From positions 19,227 to 83,226 of the forward strand of contig CAMZCM010000011.1 in assembly GCA_947305005.1 (NCBI GenBank): DNA of 64,000 nucleotides, written 5' to 3'. Positions 45,758 to 52,563 of the stretch are shown piece after piece. The stretch's first letter is position 1. Every line of letters starts with the position of its first letter. Under the pieces are notes generated by a model, which saw only the letters and a program-made list of their open reading frames with translations, did no database searches and was not told the DNA's origin. The stretch is from an uncultured Prevotellaceae bacterium. Lineage in GTDB: Bacteria; Bacteroidota; Bacteroidia; Bacteroidales; Bacteroidaceae. A program made the position numbers and the translations under genes.

Positions 45758-46231
45758 TCAACTCTGTTGGATGTCTGAGATTGCATTGACGACCTGTTGA
45801 CGGTCTGCGTTTTCGTCGAGGATAATCAGCACGGTGTCGTCGCCGGCGATGGTGCCTAACACCTCTGATAGCTGGGCGTTGTCAATATCATAGGCCACAT
45901 GAGAAGCATGTCCAGGCGGGGTGCGCAGAACAGCAAGATTGCCGCTGAATTTCACGGACAGCGCCCCAAGGCGGTTGATCTGCTGAACAGTGACATGTGT
46001 GTCGCTGACTCGCTGATACTTACGCTGCTCAGGCAGCATATAGATATAGTTGCCGTGCTCGCCATGACCTTTGACAATGCGCAATTGCCGCAAGTCACGT
46101 GAGAGCGTAGCTTGTGTGGAAGGGAAACCGGCCGTTTTCAACTCGCGGAGTAGTTCCTCTTGCGTGCTTAGTTCCTGGCTCGAGATAATCATTTTGATGA
46201 CCTCTAACCGAGTGTTTTTGGCTTGCTTCAT
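45758..46231 (-). CDS. argR: Arginine repressor
   Basis: 157 residues from the ATG at 46231. N-terminal winged helix (ELSTQEELLRELKTAGFPST, then QATLSRDLRQLRI), and C-terminal arginine-binding and oligomerisation part (GTIAGDDTVLIILDENADR). It controls arginine genes by binding ARG boxes when arginine is present. A longer frame with TTG at 46258 begins inside the -7 box and is rejected. It is first of the argR-GNAT-argG-pspC-argC unit; no ARG box palindrome was clearly seen near its promoter. Confidence 0.94.
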   Translation of the reverse strand: MKQAKNTRLEVIKMIISSQELSTQEELLRELKTAGFPSTQATLSRDLRQLRIVKGHGEHGNYIYMLPEQRKYQRVSDTHVTVQQINRLGALSVKFSGNLAVLRTPPGHASHVAYDIDNAQLSEVLGTIAGDDTVLIILDENADRQQVVNAISDIQQS

Positions 46232-46255
46232 ATCCTTTATTCCTTTTTGCGGCTG

Positions 46256-46263
46256 CAAAGATA
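46256..46263 (-). promoter_or_regulatory. -7 box (TATCTTTG) of the argR unit
   Basis: The minus strand reads TATCTTTG, 24 nt upstream of the argR ATG. Confidence 0.65.
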
Positions 46264-46292
46264 TGAATATTTTTCCAAACTTCCATCATTTT

Positions 46293-47012
46293 TCACGTAT
46301 ATTTTTGCAAATAGCTGAAGAAACGGTCGGGCCAGAAGTTCATGATGAGCTCGTCTGGAAATTCGGTTTCTGCCAACAAAGGCAACAGATACTCGTAGTC
46401 AGCAATCTGATAGGAGATATGGGCATCGCTGCCTAGGATGGTGGGAACCCCGTAGCGTTTGCATAGCCGCAGCAGCTCTAAGTTGTTCTCGCGAGCCACC
46501 GTTTTCTTGCGTTGGGGAGCCAGCGAATGGTTGTTGATTTCCAGCAGTGTATGCGATTCTTTGGCGGCCAGCACCAGTCGCTCAAAATCCAGCTCTGCAG
46601 TGCCGTCACCCGGGTGGCTGATGATATCAATCTTCGGATTTCGGATGACTTGGATGACGCCCTCCGTGTTCTCTTCCTTCGTGCCTCCTTTCCACCATTC
46701 ACCGTGAATGCCGGCGATGGCAATATCCAGTCGATTCAAATAATCCTCGTTCAAGTCAAGTGTCCCTTTCGTATCTAGAATATTCACTTCGCAGCCCATC
46801 AGGATGCGGACACCAAACAGCTGCCTGGGCACCACAAACATATTTCTGAAATACAACACAGGGCATGTGCCTGGCACACTGGGGCCATGCTCCGTGATTC
46901 CCAGCACCTCCAATCCTTTCTCTGCAGCCGCCTGTGCCATTTCCTGCAGGGTGCTGAAGGCGTGTCCTGACGCCACTGTGTGCGTGTGTGCATCTACTAA
47001 TACTTTTCTCAT
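46293..47012 (-). CDS. PHP-domain metal-dependent phosphatase (YcdX-type)
   Basis: 239 residues. PHP motifs: DAHTHTVASGHAF (His9/His11), VLGITEHGPSV, CEVNIL, AGIHGEWW and LGSDAHI, supplying the three-metal centre. The closest known group is the YcdX phosphatases; the substrate is unknown. It stands alone under its own -7 box (47054-47061), just upstream of argR on the same strand. Confidence 0.88.
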   Translation of the reverse strand: MRKVLVDAHTHTVASGHAFSTLQEMAQAAAEKGLEVLGITEHGPSVPGTCPVLYFRNMFVVPRQLFGVRILMGCEVNILDTKGTLDLNEDYLNRLDIAIAGIHGEWWKGGTKEENTEGVIQVIRNPKIDIISHPGDGTAELDFERLVLAAKESHTLLEINNHSLAPQRKKTVARENNLELLRLCKRYGVPTILGSDAHISYQIADYEYLLPLLAETEFPDELIMNFWPDRFFSYLQKYT

Positions 47013-47053
47013 CGTAATGAATTATGAGGGGTGATGTTATGTGAAATTGGCTA

Positions 47054-47061
47054 CAAAAGTA
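47054..47061 (-). promoter_or_regulatory. -7 box (TACTTTTG) of the PHP gene
   Basis: The minus strand reads TACTTTTG, 41 nt upstream of the PHP start codon. Confidence 0.55.
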
Positions 47062-47111
47062 CACCCTAAACCCTTTCGCACCAAATTTTTGATGTTTTTT
47101 CTACAGCCCGA

Positions 47112-47229
47112 GTTCATGGTTAATGGTTATGGTTCATGGTTCATGGTTTCAAGTTTCAAGTTTCAAGTTTCAAGTTTCAGGATTCAGGTTTCATGTTAGG
47201 GTTATGGTTCAGGGTTCATGGTTAAGGTT
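47112..47229. repeat. Micro-repeat array (GGTTCAT / GTTTCAA units)
   Basis: About 15 diverged copies of 7-8 nt units: GGTTCAT, GGTTATG, then four GTTTCAA in a row, then GTTTCAG, GATTCAG and a return to GGTTCATG. It has no spacer-repeat architecture and no gene. It fills the spacer between the PHP and vsr genes. Confidence 0.75.
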
Positions 47230-47305
47230 GTAATAATTTTTGATGATTTTGGTTTTCGATCTGGTTTTCGTTTGATTTTGCGCTGCCTGAAGAGATTTTG
47301 CTGGT

Positions 47306-47355
47306 AGGCCTAAGAAAATTTTTTCCTTGGGCATCGCGCAAATTTTCTTAGGCCT
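47306..47355. repeat. Perfect 16-bp inverted repeat with 18-nt loop
   Basis: AGGCCTAAGAAAATTT (47306-47321) and AAATTTTCTTAGGCCT (47340-47355) are exact inverted copies. The octamer GCGCTGCC flanks it on both sides (near 47280 and 47370). No T run follows on either strand. The remaining part of the spacer up to 47530 shows nothing else. Confidence 0.8.
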
Positions 47356-47534
47356 TAGAGAAAATTCGCGCTGCCAAACTATCTTTTTCCGTCCATAAAT
47401 GAGGTAAGTATTTTTCAGGGATCTTATATCTGTTCATTTATGTCTTACCCTGATTCAAGGGGATTTTTTTCGCAAAGGTTCTTTGGCATGGTGAATTATC
47501 ATAATATTCCGGCATTCTTTAAGATTTTACCGGC

Positions 47535-47569
47535 TTTGTTAAGAATTTAGGTTTAATTTTGTACCTTTG
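47535..47569 (+). promoter_or_regulatory. Promoter of vsr (TTTG-N23-TACCTTTG), leaderless
   Basis: TTTG at 47535-47538 and TACCTTTG at 47562-47569. The ATG at 47574 follows after CACC, the same 4-nt gap as in polA and the prenyl synthase gene. Confidence 0.7.
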
Positions 47570-47573
47570 CACC

Positions 47574-48155
47574 ATGGATAAGCTCTCTCCCCAACAGCGG
47601 CACGCGAATATGGCGGCGATTCGTGGTAAAAACACGAAGCCGGAATTGATTGTGCGCAAAGGGCTGTGGAAGAGAGGGTTCCGTTATAGGCTGAACCATA
47701 AGCGGCTGCCTGGACATCCTGACTTGGTGCTGAGGAAATATAGGACGTGCATCTTTGTGAATGGGTGTTTTTGGCATGGACACCACACTCAATGCACAAT
47801 TCATAATTCACAATGCATAATTGAGAGTTCGGAGTGCTGCAAGATTCCGAAGACGAACAGGGAGTTCTGGGTGGCGAAGATTCGCAGGAATAAGGAACGG
47901 GATAAGGAGGAACAGCGAAGATTAGCTGAGATGGGGTGGCATTGCATTACCGTTTGGGAGTGTGAGCTGAAGCCGTCGAAGCGTGAGGAGACGCTGGATT
48001 CGATAGCGTTCACCCTGAATCATATCTGGTTGCAGAATCACACAAGATGTCTGATGGCTGACGGAAGAGGTAAGATGGATAGTGGAATTCCATATCCGCA
48101 ATTAGACGAAGAGGATATGCAGATGCCGATGGCAGCAGAAGATGAATGTTTATAA
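47574..48155 (+). CDS. vsr: Very short patch repair endonuclease
   Basis: 193 residues. Conserved Vsr blocks: MAAIRGKNTKPELIVRK, GFRYRLNHKRLPGHPDLVL with the metal-binding Asp50, FVNGCFWHGHH with the zinc/catalytic His cluster, and KIRRNKERD. Vsr nicks next to T-G mismatches produced by deamination of 5-methylcytosine. Start at 47574 is fixed by the -7 box. Two oddities: residues near 73-85 (TIHNSQCII) are encoded by a TTCATAA/CAATGCATAA micro-repeat inserted between the His cluster and KIPKTNREFW; and no cytosine methyltransferase gene is nearby, although vsr usually accompanies one. The C-terminal 40 residues exceed the usual length. Confidence 0.9.
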   Translation: MDKLSPQQRHANMAAIRGKNTKPELIVRKGLWKRGFRYRLNHKRLPGHPDLVLRKYRTCIFVNGCFWHGHHTQCTIHNSQCIIESSECCKIPKTNREFWVAKIRRNKERDKEEQRRLAEMGWHCITVWECELKPSKREETLDSIAFTLNHIWLQNHTRCLMADGRGKMDSGIPYPQLDEEDMQMPMAAEDECL

Positions 48156-48176
48156 GAAAAAAATAAACTGACAACA

Positions 48177-48599
48177 ATGGATATAAAGGAACTATTGAAT
48201 AGGACGGATAGGTTTGCGGCCAATGCGGGTTGCAGGATTACGGAAGTGGACGAACGTCATGCCGTAGCAGAGATGACGGTAACGACAATGCACCTGAATG
48301 GCGGCAATGTGTGTCAGGGTGGTGCGCTGTTTACGTTGGCCGACCTAGCCATTGCTGCCTGGATGAACTACAACGGACAGTTGACGTTCGGCATCAACAA
48401 CAGCATCATGTATGTATCGAGTGCGCGTGAGGGCGATGTGCTGCAGGCAGAGGCTGTCGGCATTTGCGACCACCACAAGATTCCTGCCGTAGAGGTGCGC
48501 GTGACCAATCAGGAAGGACAGCTCATCTGTCACGTGACAGGCATGGGGTACCGAAAAAACGTAAAGGTTCCAACGAAGGATGCAGGGATAAGTGAATAG
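48177..48599 (+). CDS. PaaI-type hotdog thioesterase
   Basis: 140 residues. The hotdog fold with the PaaI signature: NGGNVCQGGALFTLADLAIA, including the Asn/Gly and Asp positions of the active site, then INNSIMYVSSAREGDVLQAE. These enzymes hydrolyse acyl- or aryl-CoA thioesters in the cytoplasm; the substrate is not predictable. It follows vsr after 21 nt. Confidence 0.9.
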   Translation: MDIKELLNRTDRFAANAGCRITEVDERHAVAEMTVTTMHLNGGNVCQGGALFTLADLAIAAWMNYNGQLTFGINNSIMYVSSAREGDVLQAEAVGICDHHKIPAVEVRVTNQEGQLICHVTGMGYRKNVKVPTKDAGISE

Positions 48600-48665
48600 G
48601 TTCACGATTCATGGTTCATGATTATGAAATAGAACAGAAATAGAAAACGTTAGAAGAATAATAAT

Positions 48666-49550
48666 ATGACAAACAATAAGATCATCGAAGGCTACATGCC
48701 TTTTATGGGCTATCAGACTTACTATCGCATAGTGGGTGAGCCATCCGAAAAAGCTTCTCTGTTGCTACTTCATGGTGGCCCGGGAAGTACCCACAACTAT
48801 TTTGAGGTACTCGACTGCATCGCCGACACAGGAAGGCAGGTTATCTCCTACGACCAGATAGGTTGTGGAAACTCATACCTCGATGGTCACCCTGAGTTAT
48901 GGACACAGAAGACATGGATAGACGAGCTTATCGCCATCCGTGAGTATCTCCATCTTGACACGGTTCACCTTCTTGGACAGTCGTGGGGCGCTATGCAGAT
49001 CATCGCATACGCCATCGACGAGAAGCCTGCGGGCATCAAGTCGCTTATCCTTTCATCCGGCCATGCTTCCAGCAGCCTGTGGGCCAGCGAACAACACCGA
49101 CTCATCAAACAGCTTTCGGAGGAAGATCAGGAGGCCATACGGCAGGCGGAGGCCACTGGCCAATGGGATTCGCCTAGCTACCTGCGTGCCAACGATCATT
49201 ACTTCGAGCAGTTTGTCATCAGCGTCGATGAGCATTCGCCAGAGTGTCTGCGCCGTCCGAAACGCGCTGGAACAGAGGCCTATCTCTACGGATGGGGCCC
49301 CAACGAATACCAGCCGCTCGGCAGCCTGAAGGATTTTGAATACACTGACCGCCTGCATCTCATCACCCAGCCGACACTCATTTGCAGTGGTACGCGAGAC
49401 ATTTGCACCCCTGTTGTTGCTGCCTCGCTCTATGAGCATATCCCCGGCAGCCGTTGGCACCTCTTCCGCAAGGCACGTCATACCTGTTTTGTCGATGCCC
49501 ACGAAGAATACTGCAAAGTGCTCATTGACTGGCTTAAAGAAAACGATTAG
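48666..49550 (+). CDS. Proline iminopeptidase-family alpha/beta hydrolase
   Basis: 294 residues. Oxyanion motif LLLHGGPGSTHNY (HGGPG is diagnostic for the S33 family), nucleophile Ser in LLGQSWGAMQ, acid Asp in SGTRDICTP and His in KARHTCFVD. Enzymes of this family remove N-terminal proline or other residues from short peptides. No signal peptide, so cytoplasmic. A micro-repeat (TTCATGGTTCATGATT, near 48607-48622) fills the spacer before it. Confidence 0.9.
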   Translation: MTNNKIIEGYMPFMGYQTYYRIVGEPSEKASLLLLHGGPGSTHNYFEVLDCIADTGRQVISYDQIGCGNSYLDGHPELWTQKTWIDELIAIREYLHLDTVHLLGQSWGAMQIIAYAIDEKPAGIKSLILSSGHASSSLWASEQHRLIKQLSEEDQEAIRQAEATGQWDSPSYLRANDHYFEQFVISVDEHSPECLRRPKRAGTEAYLYGWGPNEYQPLGSLKDFEYTDRLHLITQPTLICSGTRDICTPVVAASLYEHIPGSRWHLFRKARHTCFVDAHEEYCKVLIDWLKEND

Positions 49551-49600
49551 AATTGATCTGGCTTGATCATGGATAAGGCCCAGAAGATGGCAGTAGGATA

Positions 49601-49987
49601 ATGAAACAGATAGAAGTCGTAGCAGCGATAATCCGTAAGGGTGATAAGATCTTCGCTACCCAACGAGGATATGGCGAGTGGAAGGACTGGTGGGAGTTTC
49701 CTGGCGGAAAGATGGAGGCAGGGGAAACACAAGAGGAGGCACTCGTGAGGGAGATTCGCGAAGAGCTGTCTGCGGAAATCAGCGTGGATGAGTTCTTTTA
49801 TACGGTTGAGTATGATTATCCAGCCTTTCACTTGACCATGCATTGTTTCTTCTGCTCTCTCATTGGTGAGGCGTTGCATCTGAATGAACACGAAGCGGCC
49901 AGATGGCTGGCGAAAGATAAGCTGGATAGCGTGAAGTGGTTGCCAGCGGATGTGAAGTTGATTGCAGATTTAAAGTGTCTGATGTAA
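49601..49987 (+). CDS. Nudix hydrolase, MutT-like
   Basis: 128 residues. Nudix box GGKMEAGETQEEALVREI followed by REELSAE matches GX5EX7REUXEEXGU except for an Ala/Glu at the last position. The short size and N-terminal EVVAAIIRKGDKIFATQRG suggest an (8-oxo-)dGTP diphosphatase; other nucleotide substrates are possible. It follows the peptidase gene with a 50-nt gap. Confidence 0.9.
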   Translation: MKQIEVVAAIIRKGDKIFATQRGYGEWKDWWEFPGGKMEAGETQEEALVREIREELSAEISVDEFFYTVEYDYPAFHLTMHCFFCSLIGEALHLNEHEAARWLAKDKLDSVKWLPADVKLIADLKCLM

Positions 49988-50033
49988 GAAGTAAGATGTA
50001 AGACAAAGCAAGAACAAATCCGCTCTCTGTTGT

Positions 50034-50091
50034 ACTATCTTAACCAAACCTGACACAATCTTATCACAGTGTCGGAGAAGGTTAAGATAGT
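50034..50091. repeat. 12-bp inverted repeat with nested 5-bp repeat upstream of the mannan locus
   Basis: ACTATCTTAACC (50034-50045) and GGTTAAGATAGT (50080-50091) are exact inverted copies. Inside, GACAC (50052-50056) pairs with GTGTC (50069-50073). It ends 26 nt before a GATTTTTG element (50117-50124) that may be the -7 box of the next gene, so it may be a regulator site or a hairpin. Confidence 0.7.
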
Positions 50092-50188
50092 GTTAGTCTC
50101 TTTTCCCTTTTCTCCTGATTTTTGCGCCCGAACTCCGAGGGGGGGTACTTTAAACGACTAAAAGTCATTTACTAACATCATATTAACA

Positions 50189-51163
50189 ATGAGAAAAATT
50201 ACACTTTACATCTTGCTCTTAGTGGTTATGAATATCGATGCCAAGCTGATTGAAACAACCCTATGGGAAGATACTTATGTTAACGAAGTCCCAATAAACG
50301 CAGAGGCTGTGGCCACTTTGGCTGCAGGAGATGTGCTACGCATCTATGTGACCGTTCCCGAAGGTGGTGCCAACTTCAAGATTGTGTACAAATGTGCACC
50401 TTCTTGGAACGAGACGACAATACCTTCTATCGATAATCAGTGGCCTTGGGTGAATGGAGGGGAGACTTATTACGATCTTACCCTGACGGCTGAAGACATC
50501 TCTGCGCTTGCAGGCATGAATATTTATATTTACAAAGGCGATAATAGCACTATTAATAAGGTGTCTAAGATTGTGGATAATCCCAATATTGTCGAGGTGT
50601 GTATTGGTGCCGACGGCATTTGTACATGGAGTTGTGACAAGAAACTCAATTTCGCGGGGTCAGGGATTCAGGCTTATTATGCCTCTGCTGTCAAAGAAGG
50701 ATATGTCATGCTGACAGAGACTGAAACGACACATGATTGGCAGGGTTACATACTGACGGGGGCTGAAGGAACTTATGATATTCCTGTAACGGAAAGTGCT
50801 GATTATCCTTCTGTCAACTACTTGAAGCAACAGGCGGGGCCTGGAACGGTTACCGCTTCAACAGGCCGTATTTTCCACTATATCTTTGCCAAGAATGGCA
50901 GCGGCGAAATAGCCTTCTACAAACTAGTCTCTGACCACACTCTGGGAGCTCACAAAGCTTATCTGGAGACTGAAACGGACATCACACCTGAGGCGGGTGT
51001 CAAGGGCGTTCGCTTTATCTTTTCCGATGATGTGGATGGCGTGGTTGCAACGGATAGCAAATGCATGACAGACGATGCCGTTTACACCTTGAACGGCGTT
51101 CGCGCGAAGCAGCCTAAGAAGGGGCTTAACATCATTGGCGGGCGCACCGTCTTCATCAAATGA
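50189..51163 (+). CDS. Secreted protein, putative carbohydrate-binding, with C-terminal tail motif
   Basis: 324 residues; short leader MRKITLYILLLVVMNIDAK. Residues 20-115 (IETTLWEDTYVNEVP, AGDVLRIYVTVPEGGANFKI) resemble the beta-sandwich modules found beside Prevotella hemicellulases. The middle has no known family. The last 27 residues (AVYTLNGVRAKQPKKGLNII, ending RTVFIK) match a tail also present in the GH26 at 52564 and the esterase at 30628. It begins the mannan region; a carbohydrate-binding role is inference from context and the N-terminal pattern. Confidence 0.6.
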   Translation: MRKITLYILLLVVMNIDAKLIETTLWEDTYVNEVPINAEAVATLAAGDVLRIYVTVPEGGANFKIVYKCAPSWNETTIPSIDNQWPWVNGGETYYDLTLTAEDISALAGMNIYIYKGDNSTINKVSKIVDNPNIVEVCIGADGICTWSCDKKLNFAGSGIQAYYASAVKEGYVMLTETETTHDWQGYILTGAEGTYDIPVTESADYPSVNYLKQQAGPGTVTASTGRIFHYIFAKNGSGEIAFYKLVSDHTLGAHKAYLETETDITPEAGVKGVRFIFSDDVDGVVATDSKCMTDDAVYTLNGVRAKQPKKGLNIIGGRTVFIK

Positions 51164-51200
51164 ATGAGAATACAAAGTTAAAAGATAAAAGAATAGAACT

Positions 51201-51383
51201 ATGAAACGTACATATATCAGCCCTATTTGTCATATCATCGCAATACGTCCGCAAGGAATCATGGCATTGAGCACGCTGAATGTCTCTTCGTCAAACTATG
51301 ACGATGGAAACATGACAGACCTCGTCAAATCTGACCGCCGCTCTGTTTTCTCTGTCTGGGACGATGATTGGGGTCAACAATAA
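51201..51383 (+). CDS. Small conserved-looking peptide (60 aa)
   Basis: 60 residues, MKRTYISPICHIIAIRPQGI then a polar, acidic C-terminus rich in D, S and W. It has no signal peptide and no membrane segment. As I recall, short proteins starting MKKTYIxP are frequent in Prevotella and Bacteroides and have no assigned role. It follows the previous gene by 37 nt and is closed by a terminator, so it is likely expressed with it. Confidence 0.6.
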   Translation: MKRTYISPICHIIAIRPQGIMALSTLNVSSSNYDDGNMTDLVKSDRRSVFSVWDDDWGQQ

Positions 51384-51444
51384 TAGAAACTAACGGTGAA
51401 TTAAATCCATATACATCATTAGCTATTTTAGTTAGTATTAAAGG

Positions 51445-51475
51445 AATGCTGGCCGAGAGGCTGGCATTTCTTGTT
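51445..51475 (+). terminator. Terminator after the small peptide gene
   Basis: AATGCTGGCC (51445-51454) pairs over ten positions, two G-U, with GGCTGGCATT (51459-51468) around a GAGA tetraloop, followed by TCTTGTT. Confidence 0.7.
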
Positions 51476-51511
51476 AAAATAATACCAACGGGGGATATTC
51501 TTTCGCTAATT

Positions 51512-51543
51512 TTTGCAGAGGAGAAAATAAAACGCTACCTTTG
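51512..51543 (+). promoter_or_regulatory. Promoter of the AraC gene (TTTG-N20-TACCTTTG)
   Basis: TTTG 51512-51515 and TACCTTTG 51536-51543 with 20-nt spacing; the ATG lies 44 nt after the -7 box. A second box-like TAATTTTTG (51507-51515) overlaps the -33 element. Confidence 0.7.
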
Positions 51544-51587
51544 GCGCATCATTTTCAAATTATTCACTAACGAAAAGCTTTACAACG

Positions 51588-52487
51588 ATGACCCACGGAA
51601 ACACCACGAACCCGTCTGTGATGAGGGAGATTACGCCGCTGTCTGAGCGCGATTGCTTCTATATTGCCGACCGTCACAAATCGGCTTTTGACTACCCCAT
51701 CCATTGTCACCCCGAATATGAACTGAACTTCATCGAGAACGCTGCCGGGGTGCGTCGAACGGTGGGTGACCATAGCGAGATTATCGGTGACTATGATTTG
51801 GTGCTGATAGCAAGCTCCGACCTCGAGCACGTATGGGAGCAAGCCGACTGCAAGAGTTCGGATATTCGCGAGATCACGATTCAGTTCACGTCTGATATTG
51901 TGCCTGACACGCTCCTGCAACGTAATCAGTTTGACAGCATTCGAAGGATGCTGGAACGTGCCCGCTGCGGCTTGGCGTTCTCGCTGCCTACCATCATGCG
52001 AATCTATGGTAAACTGAACCATTTGATCGAGAACAAGGCGGGTTTTCATGCGGTGCTGGAGTTCTATGAAATCCTGTACGAGCTGTCGATGAGCGAGGAT
52101 GCCCGGACGCTGTCGAGTTCCGCCTTCGCCCGCATCGAGACACGCAATGAGAGTCGGCGCGTGGCTAAGGTGCAGGAGTATATCGCCCATCATTATCAGG
52201 AAGATATCCGCACCGAGACGCTGGCCGATCTGGTAGGGATGACGCCCGTGTCGTTCAGTAGGTTCTTCCGCCAGCGAACTGGTCGCACGTTCTCTGAGTA
52301 TCTGATAGACATTCGTCTGGGCTACGCCTCTCGCTTGCTGATAGACTCCGAACAGACAGTGGCCGAGATCTGTTACGACTGCGGTTTCAATACGCTCTCC
52401 AACTTCAACCGCCTGTTCCGTAAATACAAAGGCTGTTCGCCGACTGAGTTTCGCGAGAATTTCCAAAAGAAGAGGGTGATTATATAG
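51588..52487 (+). CDS. AraC-family transcriptional regulator with N-terminal cupin
   Basis: 299 residues. N-terminal sugar-binding cupin (FDYPIHCHPEYELNFIENAA, residues 34-53), and two helix-turn-helix units in the last 105 residues: IRTETLADLVGMTPVSFSRF and QTVAEICYDCGFNTLSNFNR with FRKYKGCSPTEFR. It lies directly before the mannanase genes on the same strand with only 76 nt between its stop and the first GH26 start, so it is the likely regulator of the mannan operon, in place of a hybrid two-component sensor. Its effector may be a manno-oligosaccharide; that is inference. Confidence 0.9.
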   Translation: MTHGNTTNPSVMREITPLSERDCFYIADRHKSAFDYPIHCHPEYELNFIENAAGVRRTVGDHSEIIGDYDLVLIASSDLEHVWEQADCKSSDIREITIQFTSDIVPDTLLQRNQFDSIRRMLERARCGLAFSLPTIMRIYGKLNHLIENKAGFHAVLEFYEILYELSMSEDARTLSSSAFARIETRNESRRVAKVQEYIAHHYQEDIRTETLADLVGMTPVSFSRFFRQRTGRTFSEYLIDIRLGYASRLLIDSEQTVAEICYDCGFNTLSNFNRLFRKYKGCSPTEFRENFQKKRVII

Positions 52488-52540
52488 GATGGTGTCAGGG
52501 ATGGTTAAAAAAGTGTTATCATTTATGGCAAGAGACTGCG

Positions 52541-52548
52541 TATCTTTG
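52541..52548 (+). promoter_or_regulatory. -7 box (TATCTTTG) of the mannan operon
   Basis: TATCTTTG lies 15 nt upstream of the ATG at 52564, so the reading frame that begins at 52489 cannot be used from this promoter. Confidence 0.65.
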
Positions 52549-52563
52549 CAGCGCAAACCGTCC

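Noticed and set aside
46232..46258. TTG start for argR at 46258
   Set aside because: The codon overlaps the -7 box itself; the ATG at 46231 lies downstream of the expected start point.
47112..47229. CRISPR array
   Set aside because: Units are 7-8 nt, diverged and without unique spacers of constant length; no cas genes are near.
52489..52563. Upstream start for the first GH26 at 52489
   Set aside because: The -7 box at 52541 lies inside it and the added residues do not resemble a signal peptide.
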